Origin: SMBSF63 sp034003545
Lineage (GTDB): Bacteria; Chloroflexota; Anaerolineae; Anaerolineales; Anaerolineaceae
DNA: 47,056 bases
Direction: 5' to 3'
Assembly (NCBI GenBank): GCA_964447155.1
Contig: CAYURM010000030.1
Coordinates: forward strand, 1-47,056
Made by a program: the position numbers and the translations under genes. The notes under the pieces were generated by a model. That model made no database searches. It had not been told where the DNA came from and was given only the letters and a program-made list of their open reading frames with translations. Positions 19,405-27,266 of this stretch are shown here, piece by piece. Within the stretch, counting starts at the first letter, position 1. Each line of letters begins with the position of its first letter.

Positions 19405-20679
19405 TTAGACAGAAAATCCAAACAGCTTAAGAATGTTCAGGATGAGGAACCCGAGCGGATCACCACCCATATCAAAGCTGCCCAGCATGGCGCCAGCGTC
19501 AATCTCAGCAGTGAACTGCCCCATCTTGGCATAAGCAGCCGTCTGAATAGGTGCAATCATGCTCGCGAAATACAGCACAGGGATCATATAGATAGCCATA
19601 ATAATGACCGTCTTGACCACATTCCCCTTGGTATAAGGAACCACTGAGCCAACCCAGAAGGGAACCACCGCCAGGCTGGCGATGGGCAGCAACTTGTTAC
19701 CAGGCAGAATTGCAGCCAGCAAAACAGCCAGTGGGAAGAGGATTACAGTAGAAGCCATCACCGAGGGATGCCCCAGGGTAACTGCACAGTCAACGGCCAC
19801 ATAGATCTCGCGATCCTTGAAACGCTCGCGCATGAACTGCACAATCGATTGGGTGATCGGAATCAAACCTTCGGAAATCAGGGAAACCATACGGGGCAGC
19901 ACAACCATCATCGTCGCCACCTGCATGCCCAGGCCCAAAATACCCTGAACGTTGTATCCAGCTGCAATACCGATCAAAATACCCAGGACAACACCGAGAA
20001 CTGCCGGCTCACCCATCAGACCGAATTTCTTGCGGATCCCTTCGGGAGAAGCATCCCAGTCTTTGATGCCAGGGATCTTGTCCAGAATTTTGACAAAATA
20101 TTTACCAAAGAGCCCAGCCTGAGCAGTCGTACCACAGGGAACGCTGATCCCAGGCATTTCGTGAAATTCCTGAATATCTTTGGCCATATGATCGGCAATC
20201 AAACCACCGATGATCAAATAGACCACGCCGGCAACGACGCCCCACACCACGCTGCCAGTCAATGCCCACACAAAACCGGCCAATGCAGAACCATGCCAGT
20301 AGCTCCAGATATCGACCCACAGGGTTTTCGTCAGGCGCAAGGTGATCATCAAAGCATTGACCAGCAGCGTGACCAGCAAAACACCTGCCACACCCGGCCA
20401 GCCCCAGGCAATCCCTGCATCTGCCCAGTTCACATCCACCAGGGTTAAGGACAAGCCCATGTTGGTCGCCATAGCGGAGACCGCTGGCTGCAAAGCCGCA
20501 ACGATCAGATCGACGATCAGGAACAGACCGGTCAGACCAATACCGGTGATAATTGCGCCGCGGATTGTCTTCTTGATATCAACCCGGAACGACAACCCGA
20601 GAATGATCAGAACAATCGGCACAATAACCGTGGATCCCAATCCCAGGAACCAAGATACAGCAGTTGAAATAAACTCCAT
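19405..20679 (-). CDS. gatC: PTS system IIC component, galactitol (Gat) family
   Basis: 424 residues, a polytopic membrane permease with about ten or more hydrophobic segments. Matches to the Gat family include the N-terminal LGLGSTVIVPIVLIILGL, DIWSYWHGSALAGFVWALTG, FGLMGEPAVLGVVLGILIG and CAVTLGHPSVMASTVILFP, where Gat IICs have conserved polar substrate residues. It imports a sugar alcohol or related substrate while GatB phosphorylates it. Exact substrate is not predictable; the family includes galactitol, arabitol and pentose-type transporters. AAGGAG precedes the ATG. It lies 29 bp after gatB. PTS permeases are uncommon in Chloroflexota as I know the phylum. Confidence 0.9.
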   Translation of the reverse strand: MEFISTAVSWFLGLGSTVIVPIVLIILGLSFRVDIKKTIRGAIITGIGLTGLFLIVDLIVAALQPAVSAMATNMGLSLTLVDVNWADAGIAWGWPGVAGVLLVTLLVNALMITLRLTKTLWVDIWSYWHGSALAGFVWALTGSVVWGVVAGVVYLIIGGLIADHMAKDIQEFHEMPGISVPCGTTAQAGLFGKYFVKILDKIPGIKDWDASPEGIRKKFGLMGEPAVLGVVLGILIGIAAGYNVQGILGLGMQVATMMVVLPRMVSLISEGLIPITQSIVQFMRERFKDREIYVAVDCAVTLGHPSVMASTVILFPLAVLLAAILPGNKLLPIASLAVVPFWVGSVVPYTKGNVVKTVIIMAIYMIPVLYFASMIAPIQTAAYAKMGQFTAEIDAGAMLGSFDMGGDPLGFLILNILKLFGFSV

Positions 20680-20708
20680 CAGATTTTCTCCTTCATTTTA
20701 TTAGAAAA

Positions 20709-21011
20709 TTATTGATTATCCATTTCGTCCAACAAGCGAATAATATGATCGAGAACCTCTTTTTGTTCATCTCGTGTCCCAATGAGGAAGGGAAGTCCCT
20801 TTACAATGGGGCATTTGAATTCGCGATAGACCTTCATCATTGAAACCATGATATCCATTTCGCCTTCATATTTATCAATATCCGCCATCAGGACACGCTT
20901 CACCATCACATCTGTTTTACCTTCCGCTTCCAGACGTTCCCGAATCATATCCTCGCCCAGCGTGGAGGTGTTAATACCAGCCCCACACGCCACAACAATT
21001 AACCTGCCCAT
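20709..21011 (-). CDS. gatB: PTS system IIB component, galactitol family
   Basis: 100 residues, normal for GatB, the cytoplasmic phosphocarrier between IIA and the IIC-bound substrate. The phosphorylation loop VVACGAGINTSTL (residues 6-18) has the expected active Cys9 followed by a G-x-G-x-x-T-S-type loop. The segment CPIVKGLPFLIG matches the family's C-terminal half. The ATG at 21011 is preceded by GAGGAGG. It sits between gatA (95 bp upstream) and gatC (29 bp downstream). Confidence 0.9.
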   Translation of the reverse strand: MGRLIVVACGAGINTSTLGEDMIRERLEAEGKTDVMVKRVLMADIDKYEGEMDIMVSMMKVYREFKCPIVKGLPFLIGTRDEQKEVLDHIIRLLDEMDNQ

Positions 21012-21106
21012 TTTCTATCCTCCTCGAACCAAAAATCTTTCATACAAAAATACAGCTGTGAACTTTCTTGCGGCCTCCTTTCAGTGGATCGCCCCTTTCA
21101 AAAAGT

Positions 21107-21568
21107 TCAGGATTCATGTGCCAATTCAACTTCAAACCAGTCCATAATACTTTTTGAGTGGGCCAATGCTTTCAATTCCACCAATTTTTCAGGGTCCCCA
21201 AACAAAGTGGCCAGTTTTCGCAAGACCTTTACTTGCTCTTCCGGGGTATTATTCGCAATCATGAAAACCAGCTCTACGGGCAATTCTTCCTCTGGCTCCA
21301 CCATATTACAGAACATGACCGGTCTCTTCATCGAAGCAAATGCCAGTGCCGAGGTAATCACGCCGTCCGCATCCGCATGAGGAATCGCAATAGGAAAAGG
21401 CTTTGTCGGCAGGCCAGTCGGGTGGATCGTTTCTCTGGTAATTGTTGCCTGACCATAGGTCTCGTCAACATACCCGGCAGCACAAAGTTTGTCTGCCAGC
21501 AAACTGATCAATTCTTCATTGCTTGTTGCTTCAACATCGAAAGCAATAATGGTTTCGTCAATTTTCAT
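21107..21568 (-). CDS. gatA: PTS system IIA component (fructose/mannitol/Gat-type IIA-2 fold)
   Basis: 153 residues of the PTS EIIA type 2 fold. The phosphorylated histidine is His64 in PFPIAIPHADADGV. ELVFMIANNTPEEQVKVLRKLATLF is the typical C-terminal segment. It accepts phosphate from HPr and gives it to GatB. ATG at 21568 is chosen because the aldolase's GAGGAG end serves as its ribosome-binding site; a TTG 3 bp earlier abuts the aldolase stop. The gap to the aldolase stop is 3 bp, so translation is likely coupled. No ptsI or ptsH is in this window. Confidence 0.9.
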   Translation of the reverse strand: MKIDETIIAFDVEATSNEELISLLADKLCAAGYVDETYGQATITRETIHPTGLPTKPFPIAIPHADADGVITSALAFASMKRPVMFCNMVEPEEELPVELVFMIANNTPEEQVKVLRKLATLFGDPEKLVELKALAHSKSIMDWFEVELAHES

Positions 21569-21571
21569 CAA

Positions 21572-22240
21572 TCATTTCTCCTCAGACCGGCTGTCCAACT
21601 GTCCGTAGCGATTTATGTAATATTCGTAAGAGGCTGTTGTCTCCTCAGCGCTAAATACTTCCGGCGTGCCCAGCACTTTCGCCATCACATAGATTTGCGC
21701 TGATTCTTCAAGCGTCACAGCCCGTTCCATTGCGTCCGCAAGTGTTTCCCCAATAGCAATGGGGCCGTGCCTGCCCAGCAAAACAGCAAAACCATCTCCC
21801 AAAGCTTCAATCGGTGCCTCAAGAAATTCTGGCGCTTCGACATGATAGTATTTGGATACCCGCACTGGCTGTCCAAACCAGTCCGCCATCGTTTCCGTTA
21901 CGACAGGAACAGGCTGGTTGGCTACTGAAAAAGACGTGGCGTAAGGGGAATGCGTATGCACCACGGCATGAATTTCAGGCCGTTGCTGCATGATCTTCAC
22001 CCAAAGGTTCAGCGCCACCGATGGACGCAGCTTGCCGTCAATCACGTTCAAACCAGCATCCGTAACAACCATATCCGCCGGAGTCAGCTCTTCATAAGCC
22101 AGGCCGCTGGGGGTGACAACGATCATCCCGCTGTCTGCATCGCGGGCACAAACCGTCCCCCCTGCCATCCAGACCAGACCAAATTTCTTCAAATCCAGTG
22201 CTGCCTGCAGCACTTCGGCGCGTAATTCTTCAAGGATCAT
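21572..22240 (-). CDS. Class II aldolase/adducin-family protein lacking the usual catalytic acid
   Basis: 222 residues from ATG 22240 (a TTG at 22246 is possible). Fold matches L-fuculose-phosphate aldolase and ribulose-phosphate 4-epimerase. Zinc ligands are present: His95 and His97 (AVVHTHSPY) and His158 (LLGRHGPIA). However, the phosphate-binding GN motif is GGT (Thr29), the PSS motif reads RPSV, and the position of FucA Glu73 is Ala76. The VTPSG loop is kept. It may have changed chemistry or work on a non-phosphorylated or differently placed group. It is in the PTS operon between the URO-D-like gene (22 bp gap) and gatA (3 bp gap). Confidence 0.83.
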   Translation of the reverse strand: MILEELRAEVLQAALDLKKFGLVWMAGGTVCARDADSGMIVVTPSGLAYEELTPADMVVTDAGLNVIDGKLRPSVALNLWVKIMQQRPEIHAVVHTHSPYATSFSVANQPVPVVTETMADWFGQPVRVSKYYHVEAPEFLEAPIEALGDGFAVLLGRHGPIAIGETLADAMERAVTLEESAQIYVMAKVLGTPEVFSAEETTASYEYYINRYGQLDSRSEEK

Positions 22241-22262
22241 TCTCAAATCTCAACTTTCCTGA

Positions 22263-23408
22263 CTACAACGGGTATATACCCAGTTCCTGGCCTGCTTCAA
22301 AGAACAGCAGCATATTTTCCAACGGAATATCATTGCCAAAATTATGAGATGGCGCCAGAATATATCCACCGCCCACGCCCATTTCCTCTATCCGCCGGCG
22401 GATCTCCCCGCGGATCTCCTGTTTTGTACCCTTCGTCAGTACCTGCTTGACATCGACACCACCCATAAAGGTCAACTCACTGCCAAATTCTGCCTTTAAT
22501 TCTTTCGGGTCCATGCCTGGTAAATGTGCCTCAATGGGATTCAACACTTCAAAACCGGCATCAATAATATCGGGAATAAATTTCTTGATGGCGCCATCAC
22601 AATGCAGCATCACTTTTGCCCGCGGGGCATGCCGCTTGATCATTTCAATGGTTTTCTTGTGGCGGGGTTTAATATACTTCTGGTAAATACGTGGCGCAAA
22701 CATCGGCCCATTATTCGTTCCCAGATCCTCTGCCAGTTCCACCATTTCGATATATGGCCCAACCACACTTAGAAAAGCATCATAAAAGCCATCCAGCACT
22801 TCACTGATTTTGCCGATCAAATAATCAAACATCTTTTTGTCCAGGGCGGTCATCATCAGGGCATTTTCCATGCCTACCAGCAAGCGGGCGAACTCCCACG
22901 TATTCCCATAGACGGGCCGGTGCGCCACAATCGCATAAGGAGTATTGTTGTACAGGTTTTCCACTTCTTCTTTCACACCCATCATCCGAACAGGATCATA
23001 CGGATCAGGCCACGGGAAATTCTCAATGCTTTCGATGCTCAAATTTTCAGCTAATGGCGCTCCACCCATATTGTAATAACCGGAGACAAGTTCATGTTTC
23101 AAACCCCACTCATCCACAAAAGGCGTAAACTCACCAACCATAGCGTTGGCAATATAATTTTGGGGCGGACGGATGTGAATAAAACGCATATCTGTTCCCA
23201 GGCAATCCAGCAAGGGGTTGTAATCCGGGGTCGTGTAAAACCCCACCAATGTTCGTCTGGGAATTTCCTTAAATCCGAAATGCTCTTTTAACAGCATAAA
23301 TCTTTCTTCGGTCAGATGGTTTGCCGATCCCCCAAGTGAAATCGGTACCCGGTCTGGTTCTTTATGATTGAGTGTCATAATCACTCTTTCCCGCGGGGTT
23401 ATTTCCAT
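22263..23408 (-). CDS. Uroporphyrinogen-decarboxylase-family (URO-D/MtaA-like) protein
   Basis: 381 residues. The N-terminus TPRERVIMTLNHKEPDRVPI is the family hallmark, followed by ENFPWPDPYDP, VYGNTWEFARLLVG, and the TIM-barrel strand MLHCDGAIKKFIPDIIDAGFEV region with His-x-Asp in place of the zinc-binding His-x-Cys of methyltransferases, then FMGGVDVKQVL. It is not HemE: the heme-type N-terminal active-site motifs are not seen. Relatives include corrinoid methyltransferases and many uncharacterised proteins in sugar operons. No corrinoid protein gene is adjacent. ATG at 23408 has GGAGG upstream. Second gene of the PTS operon. Confidence 0.85.
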   Translation of the reverse strand: MEITPRERVIMTLNHKEPDRVPISLGGSANHLTEERFMLLKEHFGFKEIPRRTLVGFYTTPDYNPLLDCLGTDMRFIHIRPPQNYIANAMVGEFTPFVDEWGLKHELVSGYYNMGGAPLAENLSIESIENFPWPDPYDPVRMMGVKEEVENLYNNTPYAIVAHRPVYGNTWEFARLLVGMENALMMTALDKKMFDYLIGKISEVLDGFYDAFLSVVGPYIEMVELAEDLGTNNGPMFAPRIYQKYIKPRHKKTIEMIKRHAPRAKVMLHCDGAIKKFIPDIIDAGFEVLNPIEAHLPGMDPKELKAEFGSELTFMGGVDVKQVLTKGTKQEIRGEIRRRIEEMGVGGGYILAPSHNFGNDIPLENMLLFFEAGQELGIYPL

Positions 23409-23532
23409 TCGTGTCAGCCTCCAGGTTTTCTATATTTTTCAACAAACGAGATCACTGCCAATAAAAATCAGCAGCTGTCGTTAATTGTGATTTTTTACCG
23501 ATAATGGGTTTGTCTAAAACGATATCTGGTAA

Positions 23533-24558
23533 TCAGGGACGGATGACCAGTTTGATTGCTGTGCCGTCAATCATTTGCTGAAACGCCTCTTCAATGCGCT
23601 CCAGGCAAAATTCACCGCTTAATAATGGACTTGGATCAACCTCGCCAGACACCAATAAACGATAAGCTTCCTGCGCGTCCTCAACGGTACCCCCATGCAC
23701 ACCCAGCAGCGTGATCTCTCCATAATGGATCCATGCTGAATCTAGTTCAATCTTCGTCCCGGAGGGCAGGCCGCCAAACCACAACACCCGCCCGCCTTTG
23801 CGTACCATGCGTACAGCATCTTCCCAGGCATTCTTTGTACCGGCACACTCAATCACAACGTCTGCGCCCCGGCCATTTGTCCATTCTTTCACCCGGTCGA
23901 TAGCCGATTCCCGCTTGTTATTGATCACCCTGCTGGCCCCGGCCTGAGAGAAAACCGCCAGACGGGCATCGCTATGACCAATCCCCCATACCTCGGAAGC
24001 GCCAGCCAGCAAAGCCAGTTGCAAATGAAACAAACTGATCGCGCCACCTGCACCAATCACTGCCACAGTCTCCCCAGGTTGGATCGCAGCCCGGCGCTGA
24101 CCATGCACTACAGATACGAGTGGTTCCAGTACTGCTGCATGTTCATAAGGCATGTCATCCGGTATGCGGAAGGTGTTCATTTTTACGATAGAAGAGGGAA
24201 TTACAATATATTCAGCAAATGCGCCAAAATTGTATTCCAGGGATTCACACAGGTTGTCCTGCCCCTGCCGGCAGTAATAACAATCACCACAAGGAGCAAA
24301 CACATTGGCGGTTACACGCATGCCCGGCAGGAAGTTTTCCACCTCCCCGCCAACGCTGACCACATCCCCGGCAAATTCATGACCGAACAAAAAAGGCGGT
24401 GGAAATTTTGGATGCCCGCGCCTGTAGGTCTTTAGATCTGTCCCGCAGGTAGTAGCAGCCTTGATCTTAACCAGAATTTCGCCTGGACCCGGATCAGGAA
24501 TAGGAACTTCCCGAATTTCCAGAGTATTTGGAGCAGTATAAAAAACGCCCTGCATCAT
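23533..24558 (-). CDS. Zinc-dependent alcohol/polyol dehydrogenase (MDR family)
   Basis: 341 residues. Medium-chain dehydrogenase with catalytic zinc ligands Cys38, His60 and Glu61 (TTCGTDLKTY, FGHEFAGDV), the structural-zinc four-cysteine cluster in CGDCYYCRQGQDNLC, and a Rossmann fold with VAVIGAGGAISLFHLQLALL. The glycine motif is GAGGAI, where GxGxxG would have its third Gly. Related to sorbitol and threonine dehydrogenases; in this operon it likely oxidises a sugar alcohol or its phosphate using NAD(P). Several in-frame Met codons lie between 24579 and 24555; 24558 gives the family-like MMQGVFYTAPNTLEIREV start. First gene of the PTS operon. Confidence 0.88.
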   Translation of the reverse strand: MMQGVFYTAPNTLEIREVPIPDPGPGEILVKIKAATTCGTDLKTYRRGHPKFPPPFLFGHEFAGDVVSVGGEVENFLPGMRVTANVFAPCGDCYYCRQGQDNLCESLEYNFGAFAEYIVIPSSIVKMNTFRIPDDMPYEHAAVLEPLVSVVHGQRRAAIQPGETVAVIGAGGAISLFHLQLALLAGASEVWGIGHSDARLAVFSQAGASRVINNKRESAIDRVKEWTNGRGADVVIECAGTKNAWEDAVRMVRKGGRVLWFGGLPSGTKIELDSAWIHYGEITLLGVHGGTVEDAQEAYRLLVSGEVDPSPLLSGEFCLERIEEAFQQMIDGTAIKLVIRP

Positions 24559-24666
24559 TCCATTATCCATCATTGGCATCCAGCTAACAAAGATTTGGCA
24601 GACACATCGCAATGAATAGAGTTCACTTTTATGAATTATTCTTATATATATTCATCACTAATGCGC

Positions 24667-24695
24667 ATTGTAGCACATTCACAATGCTAAGTCAA
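24667..24695 (-). promoter_or_regulatory. Promoter of the dehydrogenase/URO-D/aldolase/PTS operon
   Basis: On the minus strand TTGACT (24695-24690), a 17-nt spacer and TACAAT (24672-24667) are near consensus. Within the spacer TAGCA and TGCTA (24671-24689 outer limits) form a small inverted repeat, and TCAC-TATT-GTGA lies upstream near 24727-24738. Either could be the SorC-family operator; this is inference. No gene is seen in 24613-24802. Confidence 0.75.
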
Positions 24696-24802
24696 CACAT
24701 CTGTGACATATTGCTGGCCTGCCCCTCACTATTGTGATTGTTTCAAGAAAACAGTCTGTCATCCCATACAGACGGCCTGAACAATATCGCAAACAACCTC
24801 GA

Positions 24803-25654
24803 TTATGGCGCGGTTTCCATCCAGATTTTTCCACTAACCGTCTTCACAGTCAATTTTCCGGGTGCGCCATCACCCACCCGCCCCACGCAGCCGTCGATAG
24901 TTTGCTCCAGGCCCGCGATCATGCAAGCCACTTCTCCACTTGCCGTCCACGCTTTCACCTGCATATTCACCGGTGCAATCACTGTCACCAGCACAGGCCC
25001 ATGATCCGTTTCCAGAAAAACTTCATCCCCGTCGCCAATCGAACCGGTAAAATTAATCGTCCCCATAATCGTCGCCGAAGCAATCTGCCCATGCAGGTCA
25101 GTCATCCGTAAAATACCGTGCTCGCCCAGCACGCGGATCTGCCCTTCGCAGTCCACCGCCCGCACATTTCCCCTGCCAGACTTCAGAAAGATATCTCCTG
25201 ACAATTGAGAAGCAATGATCTCCCCTGCCACCGAAACAGCCTTCACCTGTCCATTGATATTCTCAAGCAGAATATCAGCTTCATAGGTTGAAACATCCAA
25301 ATGGACGCCTTCAGGAATTTTGATCTCCAATCCTGCATCGGCTTGCCCTCCTTTCTTCCCCTGGCCCTCGACCGTGATCTCAACCCCTGTATCCAGTTCC
25401 TTCCAGGTAAGTTGACCGGCAGCCTTGCCGCTGATCTCAACAGCACCATCCGCTTTTCCAATAAAGTGCACCCGTCCTTCCGGCATCGTAAAACGGACAA
25501 TCTCTCCAACTTCGATCGGGAAAGTGTGATTTTGTGCCATTAAAGGATCTGTTGGGGGCGCACAACCGCCCAATAGCACCGTGGCAATCCATACCGAAGC
25601 AATCATCCAAACTGCTTTAATTCTCATCCTTCTAATTCTATAAATAGACAGCAT
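24803..25654 (-). CDS. Lipoprotein with DUF4097-like beta-helix domain
   Basis: 283 residues. The N-terminus is a signal peptide with a lipobox, VLLGGC, lipidated Cys31, so the protein should be anchored on the outer face of the membrane. The rest is a run of short beta-strands (VHLDVSTYEADILLENINGQ, VKAVSVAGEIIASQLSGDI, then similar turns), the pattern of DUF4097/head-GIN adhesin-like right-handed beta-helices. Function is unknown; such proteins are thought to be envelope adhesion or sensing components. The start at 25654 has GAGGG upstream. It stands alone, back to back with the GNAT gene. Confidence 0.72.
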   Translation of the reverse strand: MLSIYRIRRMRIKAVWMIASVWIATVLLGGCAPPTDPLMAQNHTFPIEVGEIVRFTMPEGRVHFIGKADGAVEISGKAAGQLTWKELDTGVEITVEGQGKKGGQADAGLEIKIPEGVHLDVSTYEADILLENINGQVKAVSVAGEIIASQLSGDIFLKSGRGNVRAVDCEGQIRVLGEHGILRMTDLHGQIASATIMGTINFTGSIGDGDEVFLETDHGPVLVTVIAPVNMQVKAWTASGEVACMIAGLEQTIDGCVGRVGDGAPGKLTVKTVSGKIWMETAP

Positions 25655-25727
25655 CTCGCCCTCAATCCATTTCTTAAGAATGTCAAAATAGTACCATAGA
25701 AGCTCTCCCCATCCCCCACAAACCGGG

Positions 25728-25733
25728 TAAAAT
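25728..25733 (+). promoter_or_regulatory. -10 box, likely leaderless start of the GNAT gene
   Basis: TAAAAT ends 7 nt before the GTG at 25741. No Shine-Dalgarno sequence precedes the start, so the transcript probably begins at or next to the start codon. Confidence 0.45.
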
Positions 25734-25740
25734 AGATTCT

Positions 25741-26709
25741 GTGACCGACATAACCAATGCCATCCAATTGCCTATCCGCCGGCTGGACGTCCACCGGGAT
25801 CTTTTAGAAGCTGCCGACCTGATTGAAATGTGTTTTGGCAGCCACATGGACCCTGACGGGCACACCTATCTGCGCAACATCCGCCGTGCGGCACACAATA
25901 ACGATCATCTGCGCTGGCTGCCTGGCCCCGGAGAGCAGGCCACCTACCCTCTTTTCGGCTACGTATGGGAAGAAGACCGCAAAATCATCGGCAACATCAG
26001 CCTGATCCCGGTGCTTCATAAAGGCTCCTGGCGTTATTTAATTGCCAATGTAGCCGTCCATCCCGACTACCGTGGGCGGGGCATCGGCAATCAACTGACC
26101 CTGCATGCCCTGCGCCACATCCAGAATCACCAGGTTCACCTGGCCTGCCTGCAAGTCCGGGACAGCACCCCGATCGCACATCAGATGTACCGCTCACACG
26201 GTTTTGAGGAGCGCGCCCGGCGCACTACCTGGGTGCTGGATCCCGCCCGGGGCAGCATTTTGCCCCCCAACCCTGACATTGAAATCCGCGAGGGTCCATC
26301 GCCGGACTGGCCCACGCAATCCGCATGGTTGAAAGCCATCTATCCGCCGGAAGTGAACTGGAACCTGCTTTATAACCAACGCCGGCTGGCGCCGCATCTC
26401 TGGCAGCGGCTGCTTAATTTTGTCAACAACGCCCAGGTGCGCAGTTGGTCAGCTTATCATGGCGAACATCTGTCTGCTGCCCTCTATTGGGAACCTGCCC
26501 GCCTGTATGCAGATAACCTTTGGCTGGCAGTTGATTCTTCGCAAATCGACGATGAGGCCATTTACAGCCTGCTGGTCACGGCCAGCAAAGCCTTGAACAA
26601 ATTCCGCCCGCTGGTAATCAATTTTCCTGATGGCGCAGCGGTTAGCGCCTTTAAATCTGCCGGCTGCAGCGTACAGAATACCCTCATCTGGATGGAAAAA
26701 CGTCTGTAA
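25741..26709 (+). CDS. GNAT-family N-acetyltransferase
   Basis: 322 residues starting with GTG. The acetyl-CoA-binding motif A is clear in IANVAVHPDYRGRGIGNQLTLHAL (about residues 100-123), followed by VRDSTPIAHQMYRSHGFEE, the motif B region. The C-terminal half (about 190-322) has a second, degenerate GNAT-like pattern ending SAFKSAGCSVQNTLIWME, so this may be a tandem-domain protein with only the first active. The acceptor substrate cannot be predicted. It is followed 62 bp later by the YvlD-type gene on the same strand. Confidence 0.8.
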   Translation: MTDITNAIQLPIRRLDVHRDLLEAADLIEMCFGSHMDPDGHTYLRNIRRAAHNNDHLRWLPGPGEQATYPLFGYVWEEDRKIIGNISLIPVLHKGSWRYLIANVAVHPDYRGRGIGNQLTLHALRHIQNHQVHLACLQVRDSTPIAHQMYRSHGFEERARRTTWVLDPARGSILPPNPDIEIREGPSPDWPTQSAWLKAIYPPEVNWNLLYNQRRLAPHLWQRLLNFVNNAQVRSWSAYHGEHLSAALYWEPARLYADNLWLAVDSSQIDDEAIYSLLVTASKALNKFRPLVINFPDGAAVSAFKSAGCSVQNTLIWMEKRL

Positions 26710-26734
26710 TCGCAACGAATGGCCACTTTTTCCG

Positions 26735-26740
26735 TATAAT
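26735..26740 (+). promoter_or_regulatory. -10 box upstream of the YvlD-type gene
   Basis: TATAAT lies 31 nt before the GTG at 26772, which has AAAGGAG as ribosome-binding site. No convincing -35 box was found. Confidence 0.5.
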
Positions 26741-26771
26741 AAATATAGAGAACTATCGAAAGGAGCAAACT

Positions 26772-27143
26772 GTGAAAAAATTTATTGTGAACTTACTCAT
26801 CAATGCGATCGCCCTGTACGCCGCCGTGGCCTTGATTAGCGGCATTGTCCCCCAAAGCAGCAATTGGTTATCCTTCATCTGGCTGGCCCTCATTTTTGGC
26901 CTGATCAATGCCATTCTCAAACCTGTCCTGACCGTAGTCGGCTGCCCATTCATCATCCTCACTTTGGGCCTCGGCGCGCTGCTCATCAACACCTTGCTAT
27001 TCTATCTGGCCGGCGAGATTGGCACGCGCTTCGGCGTTGGCTTCACTGTCGCAGGCTTCTGGCCTGCCTTTTTCGGGGCACTCGTGGTTAGCATCGTCAG
27101 CTTTATGCTGGGCATTTTCATCAAGGATGACGACCGCGACTGA
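26772..27143 (+). CDS. Small membrane protein of the YvlD/phage-holin-IV family
   Basis: 123 residues starting with GTG. Four hydrophobic segments span most of the protein: FIVNLLINAIALYAAVALIS, WLALIFGLINAILKPVL, the FIILTLGLGALLINTLLFYL region and AFFGALVVSIVSFMLGIF. The LIFGLINAILKPVLTVVGCP motif is the family signature (often annotated as a phage holin family protein, Mmp4/YvlD). It is not evidence for a prophage; in Bacillus the family member belongs to an envelope-stress operon. It probably acts in the cytoplasmic membrane; molecular function unknown. Confidence 0.85.
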   Translation: MKKFIVNLLINAIALYAAVALISGIVPQSSNWLSFIWLALIFGLINAILKPVLTVVGCPFIILTLGLGALLINTLLFYLAGEIGTRFGVGFTVAGFWPAFFGALVVSIVSFMLGIFIKDDDRD

Positions 27144-27186
27144 TAAAATCACTCAAAAAAGATTTCCAGAACGCACATAAAATGAA

Positions 27187-27221
27187 AACCCTCCCGCAGT
27201 TATGAAATCTGCAGGAGGGTT
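27187..27221. terminator. Bidirectional terminator between convergent genes
   Basis: AACCCTCCCGCAG and CTGCAGGAGGGTT form a 13-bp stem with one mismatch that becomes a G-U pair on the minus-strand transcript. T-runs flank both sides. It separates the YvlD-type gene (+) from the Agl23-NHL gene (-). Confidence 0.75.
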
Positions 27222-27266
27222 GTTCTTTTCCCAATCCCTAATGTCCTAATTCCTGATCACTTTCTT

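Noticed and set aside
22263..23408. Heme-biosynthesis uroporphyrinogen decarboxylase (HemE)
   Set aside because: Family fold only; it lies in a sugar PTS operon and lacks the recognisable HemE active-site segments.
26772..27143. Prophage signal from the holin-like protein
   Set aside because: The YvlD/Mmp4-type family is mostly chromosomal and no other phage gene is nearby.
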